Source: Phyllostachys edulis
Taxonomy: Eukaryota; Streptophyta; Magnoliopsida; Poales; Poaceae
Reading direction: 5' to 3'
Length of the DNA: 64,000 bases
Assembly (NCBI GenBank): GCA_036346405.1
Contig: CM070568.1
Coordinates: forward strand, 4,594,221-4,658,220
Below the pieces are notes generated by a model. It was not told the DNA's origin. It was given only the letters and a program-made list of their open reading frames with translations, and made no database searches. The position numbers and the translations under genes were made by a program. This document shows, piece by piece, positions 1 to 10,358 of this stretch (position 1 is its first letter; the number at the start of each line of letters is the position of its first letter).

Positions 1-336
1 GGGAATCCTTCGTTTTTTAGGTGGGGTCTTTTTTGTAAGAGGGTTGGTTTAAGGCGAGTTATTTCCTTGTAAAGGTGAAGCGATCGATTGAGAGTTGGAA
101 CAAGAGTTATGTGTGTTATGTTCAGGTTGTGTGGTTTGGTGCCAAAGGGAAGGAAAGCCCAAGGTATGTTGGATAATTTTCGATAGTTGCGGGGATTTGG
201 AAGTCAGCGTATCCCTAGGACCGTCTCGAGTCCATGCGCGGGGTACGCAACACCTTGTATGTTGTGGTGCTGAGTGAGTGCTTGAGAGATCCGATGCATC
301 AGTTTTCGTTAGAGCCGTTGGCCACCGAGCAGGACC
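1..336 (-). mobile_element. LTR fragment, minus strand, cut by the CACTA element
   Basis: This stretch appears to continue the minus-strand LTR whose first part lies at 10359-11232, on the other side of the CACTA insertion. Read on the minus strand, the sequence at 10359 runs into this segment once the CACTA element is removed. No coherent coding region is visible; the open frames on both strands look incidental. The distal end of the LTR lies outside the window, so its full length and TSD cannot be judged. Confidence 0.45.
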
Positions 337-575
337 CACTACTACAAAAAAAGCTAATACTGGACGCCTCATCACATACGGTTGACCAAAACCGTCTGTA
401 TTAAATACAATCACAGACGGTTTTGGTTTAGCGACTGTCTGTGTTACTAGCTGCGCTAAAAATCATCTCTGAAGAAGTAATATCACAGACGGTTCATGTT
501 GAAAACCATCTGTAACTTCACAGATAGTTCTGAACAAGAACCATCAGTGATATTACTAAATGTATTGGTTCTGAA

Positions 576-674
576 CAACAAATTGACATACATTCAAAAA
601 CATGCCAAACATAGTACTAATACGATGTATTAGTACTATGTTTGGCATGTTTTTGAATGTATGTCAATTTGTTG
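576..674. repeat. perfect 47 bp inverted repeat with 5 nt loop
   Basis: The left arm at 576-622 and the right arm at 628-674 are exact reverse complements, separated by the loop CGATG. The arms contain no CACAGACGGTT motif, so this is separate from the CACTA subterminal array that precedes it. A transcript would fold into an uninterrupted 47 bp stem. It could be a foldback insertion or a recent palindromic duplication; it is too perfect to resemble an ordinary old plant MIRNA precursor. Confidence 0.9.
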
Positions 675-1464
675 TCCAGGGAGTGTTGCCTCAAACGCTG
701 TGCCGCCTTTGCATCATCCAACTCCTAGTAGCTAAAGAGGCAAGTGCTTGGTATAATGGTGAACAACAGGTGGTTGCCGTTGTCATGTTGGTTTATTTAC
801 CATGAGATTTTGCCATGGTAATATAGATAAAAAGAGTTATATTGTGATATTGATGCAACTACCATGGGGATGACATGGTGAGAATATTAATGTTTAATGA
901 ATTGTTGTATCATTCACTTGCATAAGGGCCAGGGCGGTGAGTACTGTCATGTTTATGGCTAATCCGGCGTGCTCCATGTTAAAATCCAACAGAAGTAGGG
1001 ATCCCACCCTCAAGAAGGTGGGGGAGAACAATGTATCACCAACGAGTGAATACTTCGCTATATCGATATCAGCTGAAAGAGGTGCATCATAGCATTTGCA
1101 TACATGAGAATGTGAATGAGAATGATGAGATTTATGGTAATGAATTAATTGTTAATGAGCTTGTGCTTTTACCATTGTATTTAGTGCTTGTTGAGTCGTG
1201 AACTCACCCTTGTTTATTTTGTTGCTTTAGGTGGTCATTGACGGCATCTCGCATGGGGATGGCTAGCACACATGGACAATCAAATGATTCAATTGACCAT
1301 GTGAACATTTACTTTGGTGTGATGAATAATTCCTTATAGGACTTGATAATTGTTGATTAGGTTTAGGTCTTGGTTATAATTCGTATAGAGCTCCCAGAGC
1401 TTGCCATGGCACCGCCTCTAGTCGTCGGGCTCCACTCTCCAAACCCTAATCCCCTCTAGTCACC

Positions 1465-1499
<35 letters not shown>

Positions 1500-2359
1500 A
1501 AGAGAAAGTGCGGCAGCGTAGCGTTCTATTAAGGATAAGTTGCAACCGAGAGATAGAGTCAACGCACGATTGCCAATGTGGACGCCACGTGGCACAAAAT
1601 AGCTATCAAACGGACGAATGGATTTCTTTTGCGTGGTCTTGACATTTCGACGACGCGTTTGACCCGGTATTACAGATGAGCCATGAAAATTAAACGAAAT
1701 GAAGAGTTGATGGACCAATTATATACTTATTCCTTGTATTTATCACTATACGATATGTATAGAGTTTCTCATCACCCTTCGTTTGGAATTTTCGCTGCTT
1801 TCATTGCCCTCCGAAATAAATACATCCCGTTCAAAAAAAATTCGGTAACATTTGAATTTGGACCTGGCCCAAACAACCCAACCGGTCAAACCCAAAGTTC
1901 GATCAAATTTTGTCCAAATTTTAGTCAAATTACGTCCAAATTTCAAGCGCATGTTTGAACATTTCACCAAATTATAAATGGAATACCAAAATTTCGGTAA
2001 TTTCGGGCCTTTCTCCCCATAACGAAATAAATTGTAAAACAAAAGAGTTTTCCCTAGCACCAAGCATATAGTAATACTCTTTTGAGCAGTTGCCTTCGTT
2101 GAGTCTTGTCATTGTTGTCGAGATGTTGAGTAGTCACGGCGCCTTTACCAGCCAGGCAGCCAGGACCAATTTATCTCCCTCTTAGGTGAGCAGTGTTGGC
2201 CAGCACACGAGTGTGTCCGGCGGCAGTGGTAATGCATACAGGTGGTGTCGATGCAACTAGTTACTCGCCACCATCAGCCTCAGATCTACCATCGCCCTCC
2301 GCCTTGGCTCTACCATCTCCGCCACCAGCAGCCACGACAATGCTGATGTTGGACCCAAG
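675..2359. other. CACTA interior, no gene recognised; GA microsatellite at 1468-1497
   Basis: No supported gene is seen. The stretch holds a GA dinucleotide tract at about 1468-1497 and AT-rich text. The 90-105 residue frames at 1446-2063 overlap on opposite strands and show no family motif. The part at 2193-2359 is more C-rich and could be a captured genic fragment, but nothing identifies it. Confidence 0.5.
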
Positions 2360-5300
2360 AGTAACACCCCCAAATCCTCTGTGTATTTCTGAACTAGTCC
2401 CATGATCAATAGCTAGTTCACACAGTAAACAAATATAGTAACATCCATAAATCGCACAACTTAATTAATAAATATCAGAGTTTATTACAAGAAAGGCTTA
2501 CAAGCCAACAATAAAGAACACAGCGGAAGACAAAGAAGACATAGTAGAGTCCAGCTGATCTGTCACATACAATTGACTAGGGTAGCGGCCTAGTCATCGC
2601 AATCCACACCGATAGTGAAGTCCTTCTCTTCTGAAATTTATTTGTATTAAACAAGGGTGAGCACAACTTCCGTGCATGCAAGTTACACCCATAACAGAGT
2701 TAATGCATGCATGGATATTATCAAATGAAGGCTTATATGGTTATTTGTGCAAAAGCAATATTTGACATTTTAAATACCATAGCTAAGTTCAAAAGCTCAA
2801 GTTTTATAATGTCTAAAATTGAATTTGAATTAATAAAGATAGTGTAGGCACCAACCTAATACTAACTTAAACACGAGCACCAACCCGGGGCTTCAACTCT
2901 TAACTTTTCTCATGGACACCCATCCATGTCAAAAAACTATTTTACAAAACCTTTTGAAAACAAAATGAAAGTCTAACTTTAAGTGGCTTTGCTCAACATG
3001 TCCATGACCATGGACACGGCTATTTGAATAGCTTTACACTCTGTAGAGGTTGTACAACTTTACCCACATAACATGACTTCTCTAGTTTGTCTGGTATCGA
3101 TTGATACCACCGCTCACTACCTTAGGTAAGCAGTCTAAAGCATATGTCAAGGCATTTACAAAGCATCATCCCACCGTAGTCCCGCTTCGCTGAGGTTTCG
3201 CTTCCTTTGGACTAACCATCCGTCGGATTTAAGCCCCTTCTTGCGTCAAGTGGGAATACATAAAAGTAGGTCATACAGACACCCACGCAACTGGATAGCA
3301 CGACCACTGTGAAATGTTGTAAATTAGTTAGCTAGGTCCTGCCCATTCAAGACATGTAGTAGTACGATGTGGCTTAGCAAGATGCGGCTCGAATAGCGAT
3401 CCTTAACTGACTTGGGTAACTTCTAAAATAACCCCTAGGCCTCAACCCTACCCGGATTGAGCCTGTGCATAAACCTACGTCCACCAACTATCCATTTCAC
3501 CCAAGTCCAAACCAATTTTTTATTTTATTTTATTTTTCAAAGCATTAGAAATATTCCATGACACACCAATGCCATATGGATACAATTTAAACAACATTTG
3601 ATTTTTTTACTGTAAATTCCCAAATCAAATATTTCAGGTCTAAACATAATTTTTCCCAAAATGCTCTAGTTCATACTATTGCATAAACTATATTTTTATC
3701 TAAGGTGTCAAGGTAGGTTTATTTCAATGTCAAGATTGGCAATACAAAGGATTTAGGCATAACTATAATTTTAAAAACAGGTATTTAAATTACATTGAAT
3801 AGAAATGTGCATGCAATAATAATTTAAAATAGAAATTAAATAACTTGAAATAATAGGATCAAATATGATCAAAGATGTAACTTGCCTTGCTTGATTAATC
3901 GTTGTTCTCAAACAAATTAAAATCGATTCAAGTCGTCGAAATCTATACGCGAAAATAAGCCAAATTTAAAAAAATCAAATTAACTCCAAATTAATAAATT
4001 TTGGTTTAGTTAGCTAGATCTTAAATCTATATGAATTTAGAAATTTGAATCGTCTGAATCGGAGCTCGAACGAAGGAGAACATGCTCTCGGAAGATTCAA
4101 AATCACATGAAATAATGAAATTGGAATTTTTGGAATTTAAGGAATTATTTTTCTAAAGGAAAAGACTTTACTACATCAGCATGATGTCAGCAGGTGGCAA
4201 ATGGATTTTCGGCCGAATTAAATTTTTAAAGGAAAATGGGAATGTGTGTCCGACATGTGGGCCCGGGTTCATGGACCGGGTCCACGAGATCAAGATTGGT
4301 CCAACATGGACCGGGTGCATAGCACAATGGCTAAGCCATGTGTGCATGACACGCAAGCAGCCATGTCAGCGAAAGGGATGAGGTGGTGACCTTGTGGCGG
4401 TGTGGTGGCGGCTACGTCGGCATAAGGCCGGCGACGCTCGCCGGCGTTTGGCGGCACGGCGGCGGCCGGTGAGGTGTGTGACGAAGAGAGGAAGTGAAGG
4501 GGAGTTGAGGGTGCTCACTCGGGTGGTCAGAGGAGGACGGAGGAGACCGACGGCGAGGAGACAGCGACGGCGCGCATGGCTCGACGGCGTCGCGGGTTGT
4601 AACACCCCAGCCAAACAAAGGCCTGGAATGCTACTAAACTAAATAAATGAAACAAAATTAAACTAAAACACCTTACAAAATTTCGGCAGAACCTCCTTTG
4701 TATAGTTATCTATTCTGGAGGTTCCAACAAACAGTTATAACATAAACAGGTAATCCGACTTGCAATATGATCAAGACATATTCAAAACTAGCTATTCGTT
4801 ACTATAACATCCATAGCAACTAAACAACTAAGATATAGATCATGAGCATCCAAAAACATATATCCATTTATTACATTTTACTCTAAGCAAGCAATAATCA
4901 TAAAGGGTACTCTAAATTGTTCATTCAACTACTAATTAATTTTTCTTTTCATTCCATTGTGGCAGATCGTGCGATTGTGCAACAAGACTAATCATTCTTT
5001 TCCCCCATGCATGCCGATCTCGTAAAGGTACCTAAAACACAACAAACAACAAAAGGTGAGTCCAAAGACTCAAAGAAATATAATAAATGGCATCAACAAC
5101 ATACCAAAGATGAAATTCATCAACTATACTTCACAAAACCACATATCAATCACCTTACACACACATGCTATGCAATATACTCAAAATGATCCTTTTCCTT
5201 CTCTTTCCTTTTGCATTTTACGGTAATGCAAAGTGCGATCCGTCGATGCACACCCATGCTCGTGCCATCCGGCACAGGACCACCGCTCATACTCCGCAAG

Positions 5301-6885
5301 TATGGGGATTAAAGCCCATGCTTTACAAGCATGGGGATTTTAGCCCGTCATTAACATGACGGGGACCTCAAGAGTTGCTTGGTCATCACATGACCAAGAC
5401 TTCAATAAGCCAATATGATGCATATGTATGAATTCTCAAATTAATACAAACATGCATCCGCATCAACATTGCATATGAATATCCTAGTCATACTACAAAA
5501 GCTCATAATCATAGACTTCACAACTTTCAAATATCCATGATTAACACAATACTCATAACACTAGAAATCATGATCATTACTAATCATATCACCATATCAT
5601 TCATGAACAACACAAATAATCATAGAAAATTATCAATCAATGTCATTCGATAATATCTATTATATCCATAATTATACTTGCCTTCACCGCGAGGGAACGA
5701 GGGATGAGCAGGAGGTGCTGCCCCCGGGGACCAGTCCACCACCTGAATAAATAATTATAATGCACGCTAAGACGACAGTAGAGGACCAAAACAAACTATA
5801 TAACAACAGTCACTAACTCGCAAAAACGTCACACCCGATCCCAACCCCAATTCCTAAACGTCGATCTGTCCCCTCGGTGGACAGTCAACTTCTAAAATCC
5901 ATATTTATTGTTATAGGAGTTCGATTAAGGTTTTCTTAGCCTTTCTGGAAAGGTAATTAAATTCTCCAACTAAGTCTAGTTGGTGAGCCTCTCTGAATCG
6001 GCCAAATAATACCCATACCAAGCCAGTTAATAAAACATCGATTTCACGTCGGGCTCTCTGGATAGAACACTAAAAATACCATAACTTTCAGTACGTGTGT
6101 CCAAATCATGAGTTCTTGAGCTTTATGAAAAGCTAAGACAATGATATACATCTTTCATTATAATGAGCTTCTCTGATTTCCCATTTCACTAATTGTTTAA
6201 CCTAGATTACTAAAACCTATCAGAAAACCAACGATTCTGTAGAATAGCCCCACTAATAAAATCATAACTTCTGATATAGAGGTCCAAATTACATGTTCTA
6301 GCACTTCCCGGAAAGATGGTGACGTCCTCTACAATACTCTAGGAGACAACCAGAACTGAATCCACACTTAACTACATCAAAACGACTGTCTAACAAAATC
6401 TGTCCTGAGCAGACCACAATACCGACATTGCCTAATTATCGAATTACGCAACTAATCAAATGGGGATCGGAATTACCCTTGATGAATTCGCTGTAGAACG
6501 CATTGAACACCACATGATCCCTCTTCCTCCTTCCTTCTCCCCCTTCCTCTCCCTTTCTTCCTTGGCAAAGACCCAAAGGAGGTGGTCATCAGAGTACAGC
6601 GACAAGGTATGGGCCAAAGGCCCATAACTATTATCCTCCTAAATTCAGATTATTAATCAATTTCTAATTCATTTAATACTTATTTAATGAAATGGGATAT
6701 TACACGGGTGTTCCGGCGGCACTGGTGGGGAAAATGTGTGCACGAGGTGGAACACGGTGTGGCAAATCCAATGGCGTAGAAAACGTCGATAGAGCTCCTT
6801 CGTTGGTGACGCAATCGGCGGTGAAGTGGGTAGCAGCCGGCGGCGAGGAAACAACGATTTCAGCTGGAGGAGAGGGGGAGGGGAG
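2360..6885 (-). mobile_element. LTR of a gypsy-like element (minus strand), interrupted by a solo LTR
   Basis: Read on the minus strand, the final ~700 bp of this block matches the end of the solo LTR at 21252-24498 in many short blocks, for example the segments around TTCCGCTGTGTT, TGTAAT and GTGTGAACTAGCT. It ends at 2360 with GGGGGTGTTACT, close to the GTGTTACA end expected of these LTRs. The block around 2990-3230 likewise corresponds in reverse to 23500-23760. The copy is split by the solo LTR at 4598-6704. Its upstream end is not found: at about 6886 it meets a CACTA-like terminus. No coding sequence is visible. Confidence 0.55.
4598..6704. mobile_element. solo LTR, 2107 bp, TSD CGGGT
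   Basis: The element begins TGTAACACCCC and ends GGGATATTACA, so it has the TG...CA ends and short inverted termini of an LTR. It is flanked on both sides by the exact 5 bp sequence CGGGT (4593-4597 and 6705-6709). No internal region, primer-binding site or second LTR is present, which fits LTR-LTR recombination that left a solo LTR. It is nested in the minus-strand LTR at 2360-6885. Orientation is probably minus, because TGTAATATCCC at 6704 resembles the TGTAACATCTC start of the LTR at 21252, but this is not certain. Confidence 0.8.
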
Positions 6886-7020
6886 GGGATACTACTACAG
6901 AAAAGGTATTCACAGATGGTTTAAAAACGTCATCACAGACGGTTTCGTGAGCCGTCTGAGTTTATGGGTCAGTGATACATGAGGTCATCACAGACAGTTT
7001 GTAGCTGAAACCATCTATGA
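6886..7020. mobile_element. second CACTA-type terminus inside the large element
   Basis: The text at about 6890 reads ACTACTACAGAAAAGG and is followed by ATTCACAGATGG, CATCACAGACGG and CATCACAGACAG motifs. This has the layout of the ends at 337 and 10358 but is more diverged. It may be the left end of an older CACTA insertion nested in the LTR; a matching right end was not found. It could also be a rearranged subterminal block of the outer element. Confidence 0.45.
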
Positions 7021-7029
7021 TGACTTTAG

Positions 7030-7605
7030 TCTCTCAGCCACTTTGGGGGGATCGTCCACGCAGCATGAGAAGGATGAGACAGTAGCCACGGGCAACCTCG
7101 TTGAGCCCCTACAAGTTTAAAACGTATGGATGCAAGGAGATCGTTAGGACATCTAATTACCTGGATGTTGTCGATAGATAATTGGACCTATGTTCAGAAA
7201 GTGACGTGGACGCACAGGTATTTCGACTGGGAAGTGGCATCATGTATCAGCAACTAACCATTCTTGAGCATGTAATCGTCTTTAAACCCAACAAGAACAC
7301 CAAGCAACCATTCTCACATTTCAAAAGAATTCTCAACTTGTTGCTTGGTGTTCTTGTTGGGTTTAAAGACAATTACATGCTCAAGAATTGTTGGTTGCTG
7401 ATAGATGATGCTACTTCCCAGTCGGGGTACCTACGCATCAACGTCAGTGTCTGAACATAGCAACATCCAATTACCTATCGACAACATCCAGGTAATTGGA
7501 TGTCCTAACGCTCTCCTTGCATCCATACTTTTTAAACTTGCTCGTGGATACTTGCCTCATCCTTCTCATGTCATGTGACGGACTTCCTAAAGTGGTCAGA
7601 CTATG
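7030..7605. repeat. large imperfect palindrome, arms about 270-285 bp
   Basis: The two halves are near reverse complements around a short centre at about 7316-7340. The inner arms contain TAAACCCAACAAGAACACC on the left and its exact complement on the right. The match continues outward through GGATGCAAGGAGA, CTGGATGTTGTCGATAG and GCATGAGAAGGATGAG to CCACTTT near 7038 and AAAGTGG near 7590. A transcript across it would form a hairpin of more than 250 bp. The open frame across the centre exists only because of the palindrome and is not taken as a gene. The origin of the arm is unknown. Confidence 0.85.

Positions 7606-7610
<5 letters not shown>

Positions 7611-7650
<40 letters not shown>
7611..7650. 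repeat. TA dinucleotide microsatellite
   Basis: About 20 uninterrupted TA units lie directly beyond the palindrome and are followed by a short run of ATATAATATAAT. Confidence 0.95.
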
Positions 7651-7655
<5 letters not shown>

Positions 7656-7817
7656 ATATAATGCCGGTTTTAATGGCACAAGCAAACCTTGCTTGGAGAC
7701 TTTATAGAGAAGAGATTATGAATGGAATGGTAGGACGACTGGACGCAAGAGGTAGGAGAACTTGACCGGCATGAACACGATTACACGACAAAGGTGAAAT
7801 GAATGGCGAGAGACAAG

Positions 7818-8060
7818 ATAAGACTATTAACATCATTACATCACAGAGCGAGGGACCATTAATATGAACTAATTATCAATTCAATTTCAGCATAAGACTA
7901 TTAACATCATTACATCACAGAGCAAGGGGACTATTAATATGAACTAATTATCAATTCAATTTCAGCATAAGACTATTAACATCATTACATCACAGAGCAA
8001 GGGGACTATTAATATGAACTAATTATCAATTCAATTTCAGCATAAGACTATTAACATCAT
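7818..8060. repeat. tandem repeat, period 74-75 bp, three full copies and a partial fourth
   Basis: The word ATAAGACTATTAACATC begins at 7818, 7892, 7967 and 8042, giving spacings of 74, 75 and 75 bp. Each unit also contains CATCACAGAGC and AACTAATTATCAATTC. Copies two and three are almost identical, which indicates recent expansion. The fourth copy breaks off after about 20 bp. Confidence 0.95.
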
Positions 8061-8689
8061 TGAGCAGTTCAACAGCAAGACAACAAGACCAAGGGTGTCC
8101 AAACCCACCACACTAGTAGTAGCCCCCGGCATCCATCGCAGAGCACTAGCCATTTTCATCATAGAGCAAGGGGGGTAGAGACAGAGAGGGAGTAAAGTAG
8201 GGTGATACCTCAAGATAACAGAATTCACGGTGGCGACCCCACCACCAGCACAACCCTCATCCATCTCCTTCACCCTGCATAAATCACACAAACATCAGGA
8301 CATAACTTAAGGCTCAAGCATAAAAATCAAACACAACAAAAGACATTAAGCTAACAGATCTAGAGGAGAATAGAGGGAGGATGGGGAAAGCAAAGCGCGG
8401 CCAGGGCTCAAGCGCAGGAGGCCGAGTAGGAGAACCAAGCCATGGCGGCGCAGGTGACACACGAGGTGGCGGCATCACCGTAGTTGTGGCACGACCCTGA
8501 CACTACACAAGACACTACTATCGTACAAGTGTCTTGGGTAGTGCAGAGTGGTGTCACAACCAGCAGCGACGGTGACGGGGTCAGGCAGTGGCATCGATGC
8601 GCTGGGGAGTGACGAGTTAGGGTAGGCGCAAACCCTAGCGGCTCTGGGGAGTGACGAGAGTTAGGGCGAGCGCAAACCCTAGCGGCCGG

Positions 8690-8830
8690 GCTCCTACTAA
8701 TAAAGAGACTTATCACAGATGGTTCTATTATGGAACCGTCAGTGATAATTATCATAGACGGTTCCATAATGGAACCGTCTGTGATATGGGACATATCACC
8801 GACAGTTCCATAATAGAACCATCTGTGAAA
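8690..8830. repeat. internal CACAGACGG-type inverted motif block
   Basis: Four to six copies of ATCACAGATGGTT, CATAGACGGTTCC and ACCGTCTGTGAT alternate in orientation, with GGTTCCATAATGGAACC as a shared palindromic core. They resemble the subterminal repeats of the outer CACTA element but carry a different core. The preceding CTACTAATAAAGAG may be a decayed terminus. Together with 6886-7020 this suggests more than one related CACTA insertion. Confidence 0.7.
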
Positions 8831-9009
8831 TGGTTTTTTCTCAAGTATATTTATCTTATATATACACTTACATGACATCAAGAAATTACATGTTTATATG
8901 TCAATTTTGTCATTTAAATACTGCTGAAAATTTGCTTTAACTATATATACATATATATATCACAGATCGGATATATATATAATTAATTAATTTGTTCCAC
9001 TAAACCATC

Positions 9010-9012
<3 letters not shown>

Positions 9013-9087
<75 letters not shown>
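9013..9087. repeat. TA dinucleotide microsatellite
   Basis: About 37 TA units run without interruption. An AT-rich stretch with shorter TA runs precedes them from about 8940. Confidence 0.95.
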
Positions 9088-9090
<3 letters not shown>

Positions 9091-9219
9091 ACTTCACCTC
9101 CAAACTTTTTTTTTCATTTTGGAATTTTCATGTGGCCAAACAATAGGGTCGCTTTCGCTTACAAAAAGATTAAAAAAAAAGTAGAAACCTATAAATAAAC
9201 AAAGTTTTTCTAGTGGCGG

Positions 9220-9749
9220 AGGTAGGCTACTATCTCCGTCTTCAATACTTCGTAGGCGACGGCGTCAGCATCGGACAGTTCCTAATCATCAACGAATGAA
9301 GCCTAAAATGCGTCCACCCGCTGAGGCACTCGTTCAAGTGTCTCCCGAAGACCCTCAGACTGTTGAACCAAGAAGGATTGAACGCATAGGCTCTCTTCCC
9401 TTGCTTGAGGGGTCCCAGCTTGGTCGACTCGGTCGCCTACTGCCTCGATTACGCAGTCCAAGTGACGGCAAGCCTCCTGGAGACCTGCAACGTCATTTTG
9501 GAGGACCACATCGATGACGCGGTAAACTCACCGAAAGTGGGAGATCACCTGGAAGACGCGGTGGAGGAGGATGTCAAGACGGCGGAAGGTGGCCGTCACC
9601 TGCTCTGGCAAATTCTCGGCCGACATAGGAGTGAAGACACTATTGAGACAGTGTTCTTCTACAGTACGGTTCAACGTACAGCGAGAGAGGTGCTCGTATA
9701 GTGAGGCTAGGTAGGCCATCAATGCCGGCAACAAGGAAGAGGTAGTCAT
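9220..9749 (-). pseudogene. broken reading frame of unknown family, helix-rich
   Basis: On the minus strand a single frame runs from about 9749 to 9220 with only two or three internal stops (one near 9528, one near 9300), giving roughly 170 residues of coherent sequence. It starts MTTSSLLPALMAYLASLYEH. Later it has leucine-rich amphipathic text such as LFTPMS-like and DVVLQNDVAGLQEACRHL. This looks like a helical or coiled-coil domain, as in some transposon or gag accessory proteins, but no catalytic or zinc motif is seen and I do not recognise the family. The continuity of frame across the stops is the main evidence that it once coded. The plus-strand frames over the same region are probably shadows. 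Confidence 0.4.
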
Positions 9750-9958
9750 TTCTATTTTTTTTATAAGTACGTGGGGATGATCATCTTCGATGGTGGATGA
9801 TCCTTTTTATAAAACAAGGTATAAATTTAGAGTGTGAGATGAAGAGACGCATCAGGGAACCGAAGCGGATCGATGTGACGAAGAGACGTATCGGGGAGCC
9901 GAAGCGGATGGCGACGAAGAGACGCATCGGCGACGAAGAAACGCATCGAGCTATAGCG

Positions 9959-10358
9959 ATATTATTACAGACGGTTATAACAAAAAACCGTCTGTGATAT
10001 GTGGTAATATCACAAACGGTTATTGTTAAGAACCGTCTATGATATTTCACAGACGGTTCTTTGTTAAAAACCGTCTGTGATATGTAGAATTATCACAGAC
10101 GGTTCTTTGTTGAAAATCGTCTGTGATATGTAGAATTATCACAGACGGTTATTAGCAAGAACCGTCTATGATACTTCACAGACGGTTTTCAACATGAACC
10201 GTTTGTGATATTACCACTTCACAGACGGTTTTTAGCGCAACCAGTAACACAGACGGTCTCTAAACCAAAACCGTCTGTGATTGCATGTAATACAGACGGT
10301 TTTGGTCAACCGTCTGTGATAAGGCGTCCAGTATTAGCCTTTTTTTGTAGTAGTAGTG
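9959..10358. repeat. CACTA right subterminal repeat array and terminus
   Basis: About 14 copies of (T)CACAGACGGTT or its complement AACCGTCTGTGA occur in alternating orientation within 360 bp. Many are paired head-to-head around a short spacer that includes GTTAAAAACC or GTTGAAAAT. The array ends with GGCGTCCAGTATTAGCC and the terminus TTTTTTTGTAGTAGTAGTG. A matching but more degenerate array occupies 360-560 at the other end. These are the likely binding sites for a CACTA-encoded protein. Confidence 0.85.

Larger units (their letters stand above)
337..10358. mobile_element. CACTA (En/Spm-type) DNA transposon, about 10 kb, non-autonomous or decayed
   Basis: The left end begins CACTACTACAAAAAAAGC and the right end, read in reverse complement, begins with the same text plus one extra TAC. 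The similarity continues inward for roughly 165 bp (CTAATACTGGACGCC, then CACAGACGGTT motifs in both orientations). CACTA transposases are known to bind short subterminal repeats, and the CACAGACGGTT arrays fit that role. No TNPD/TNP2-type transposase frame is visible inside; the interior is other elements, palindromes and tandem repeats, so the element is probably non-autonomous. The expected 3 bp TSD is not clear: ACC lies on the left and GGA on the right. It sits inside an older minus-strand LTR. Confidence 0.8.

Noticed and set aside
8480..8540. Short hairpin ACACTACACAAGACAC / GTGTCTTGGGTAGTG as a microRNA gene
   Set aside because: The stem is only about 15 bp with a mismatch and lies in transposon sequence; too little for a precursor call.
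9959..10320. Regularly repeated short motifs resembling a CRISPR array
   Set aside because: The CACAGACGGTT units alternate in orientation, have irregular spacing and sit at a CACTA terminus; the genome is a plant.
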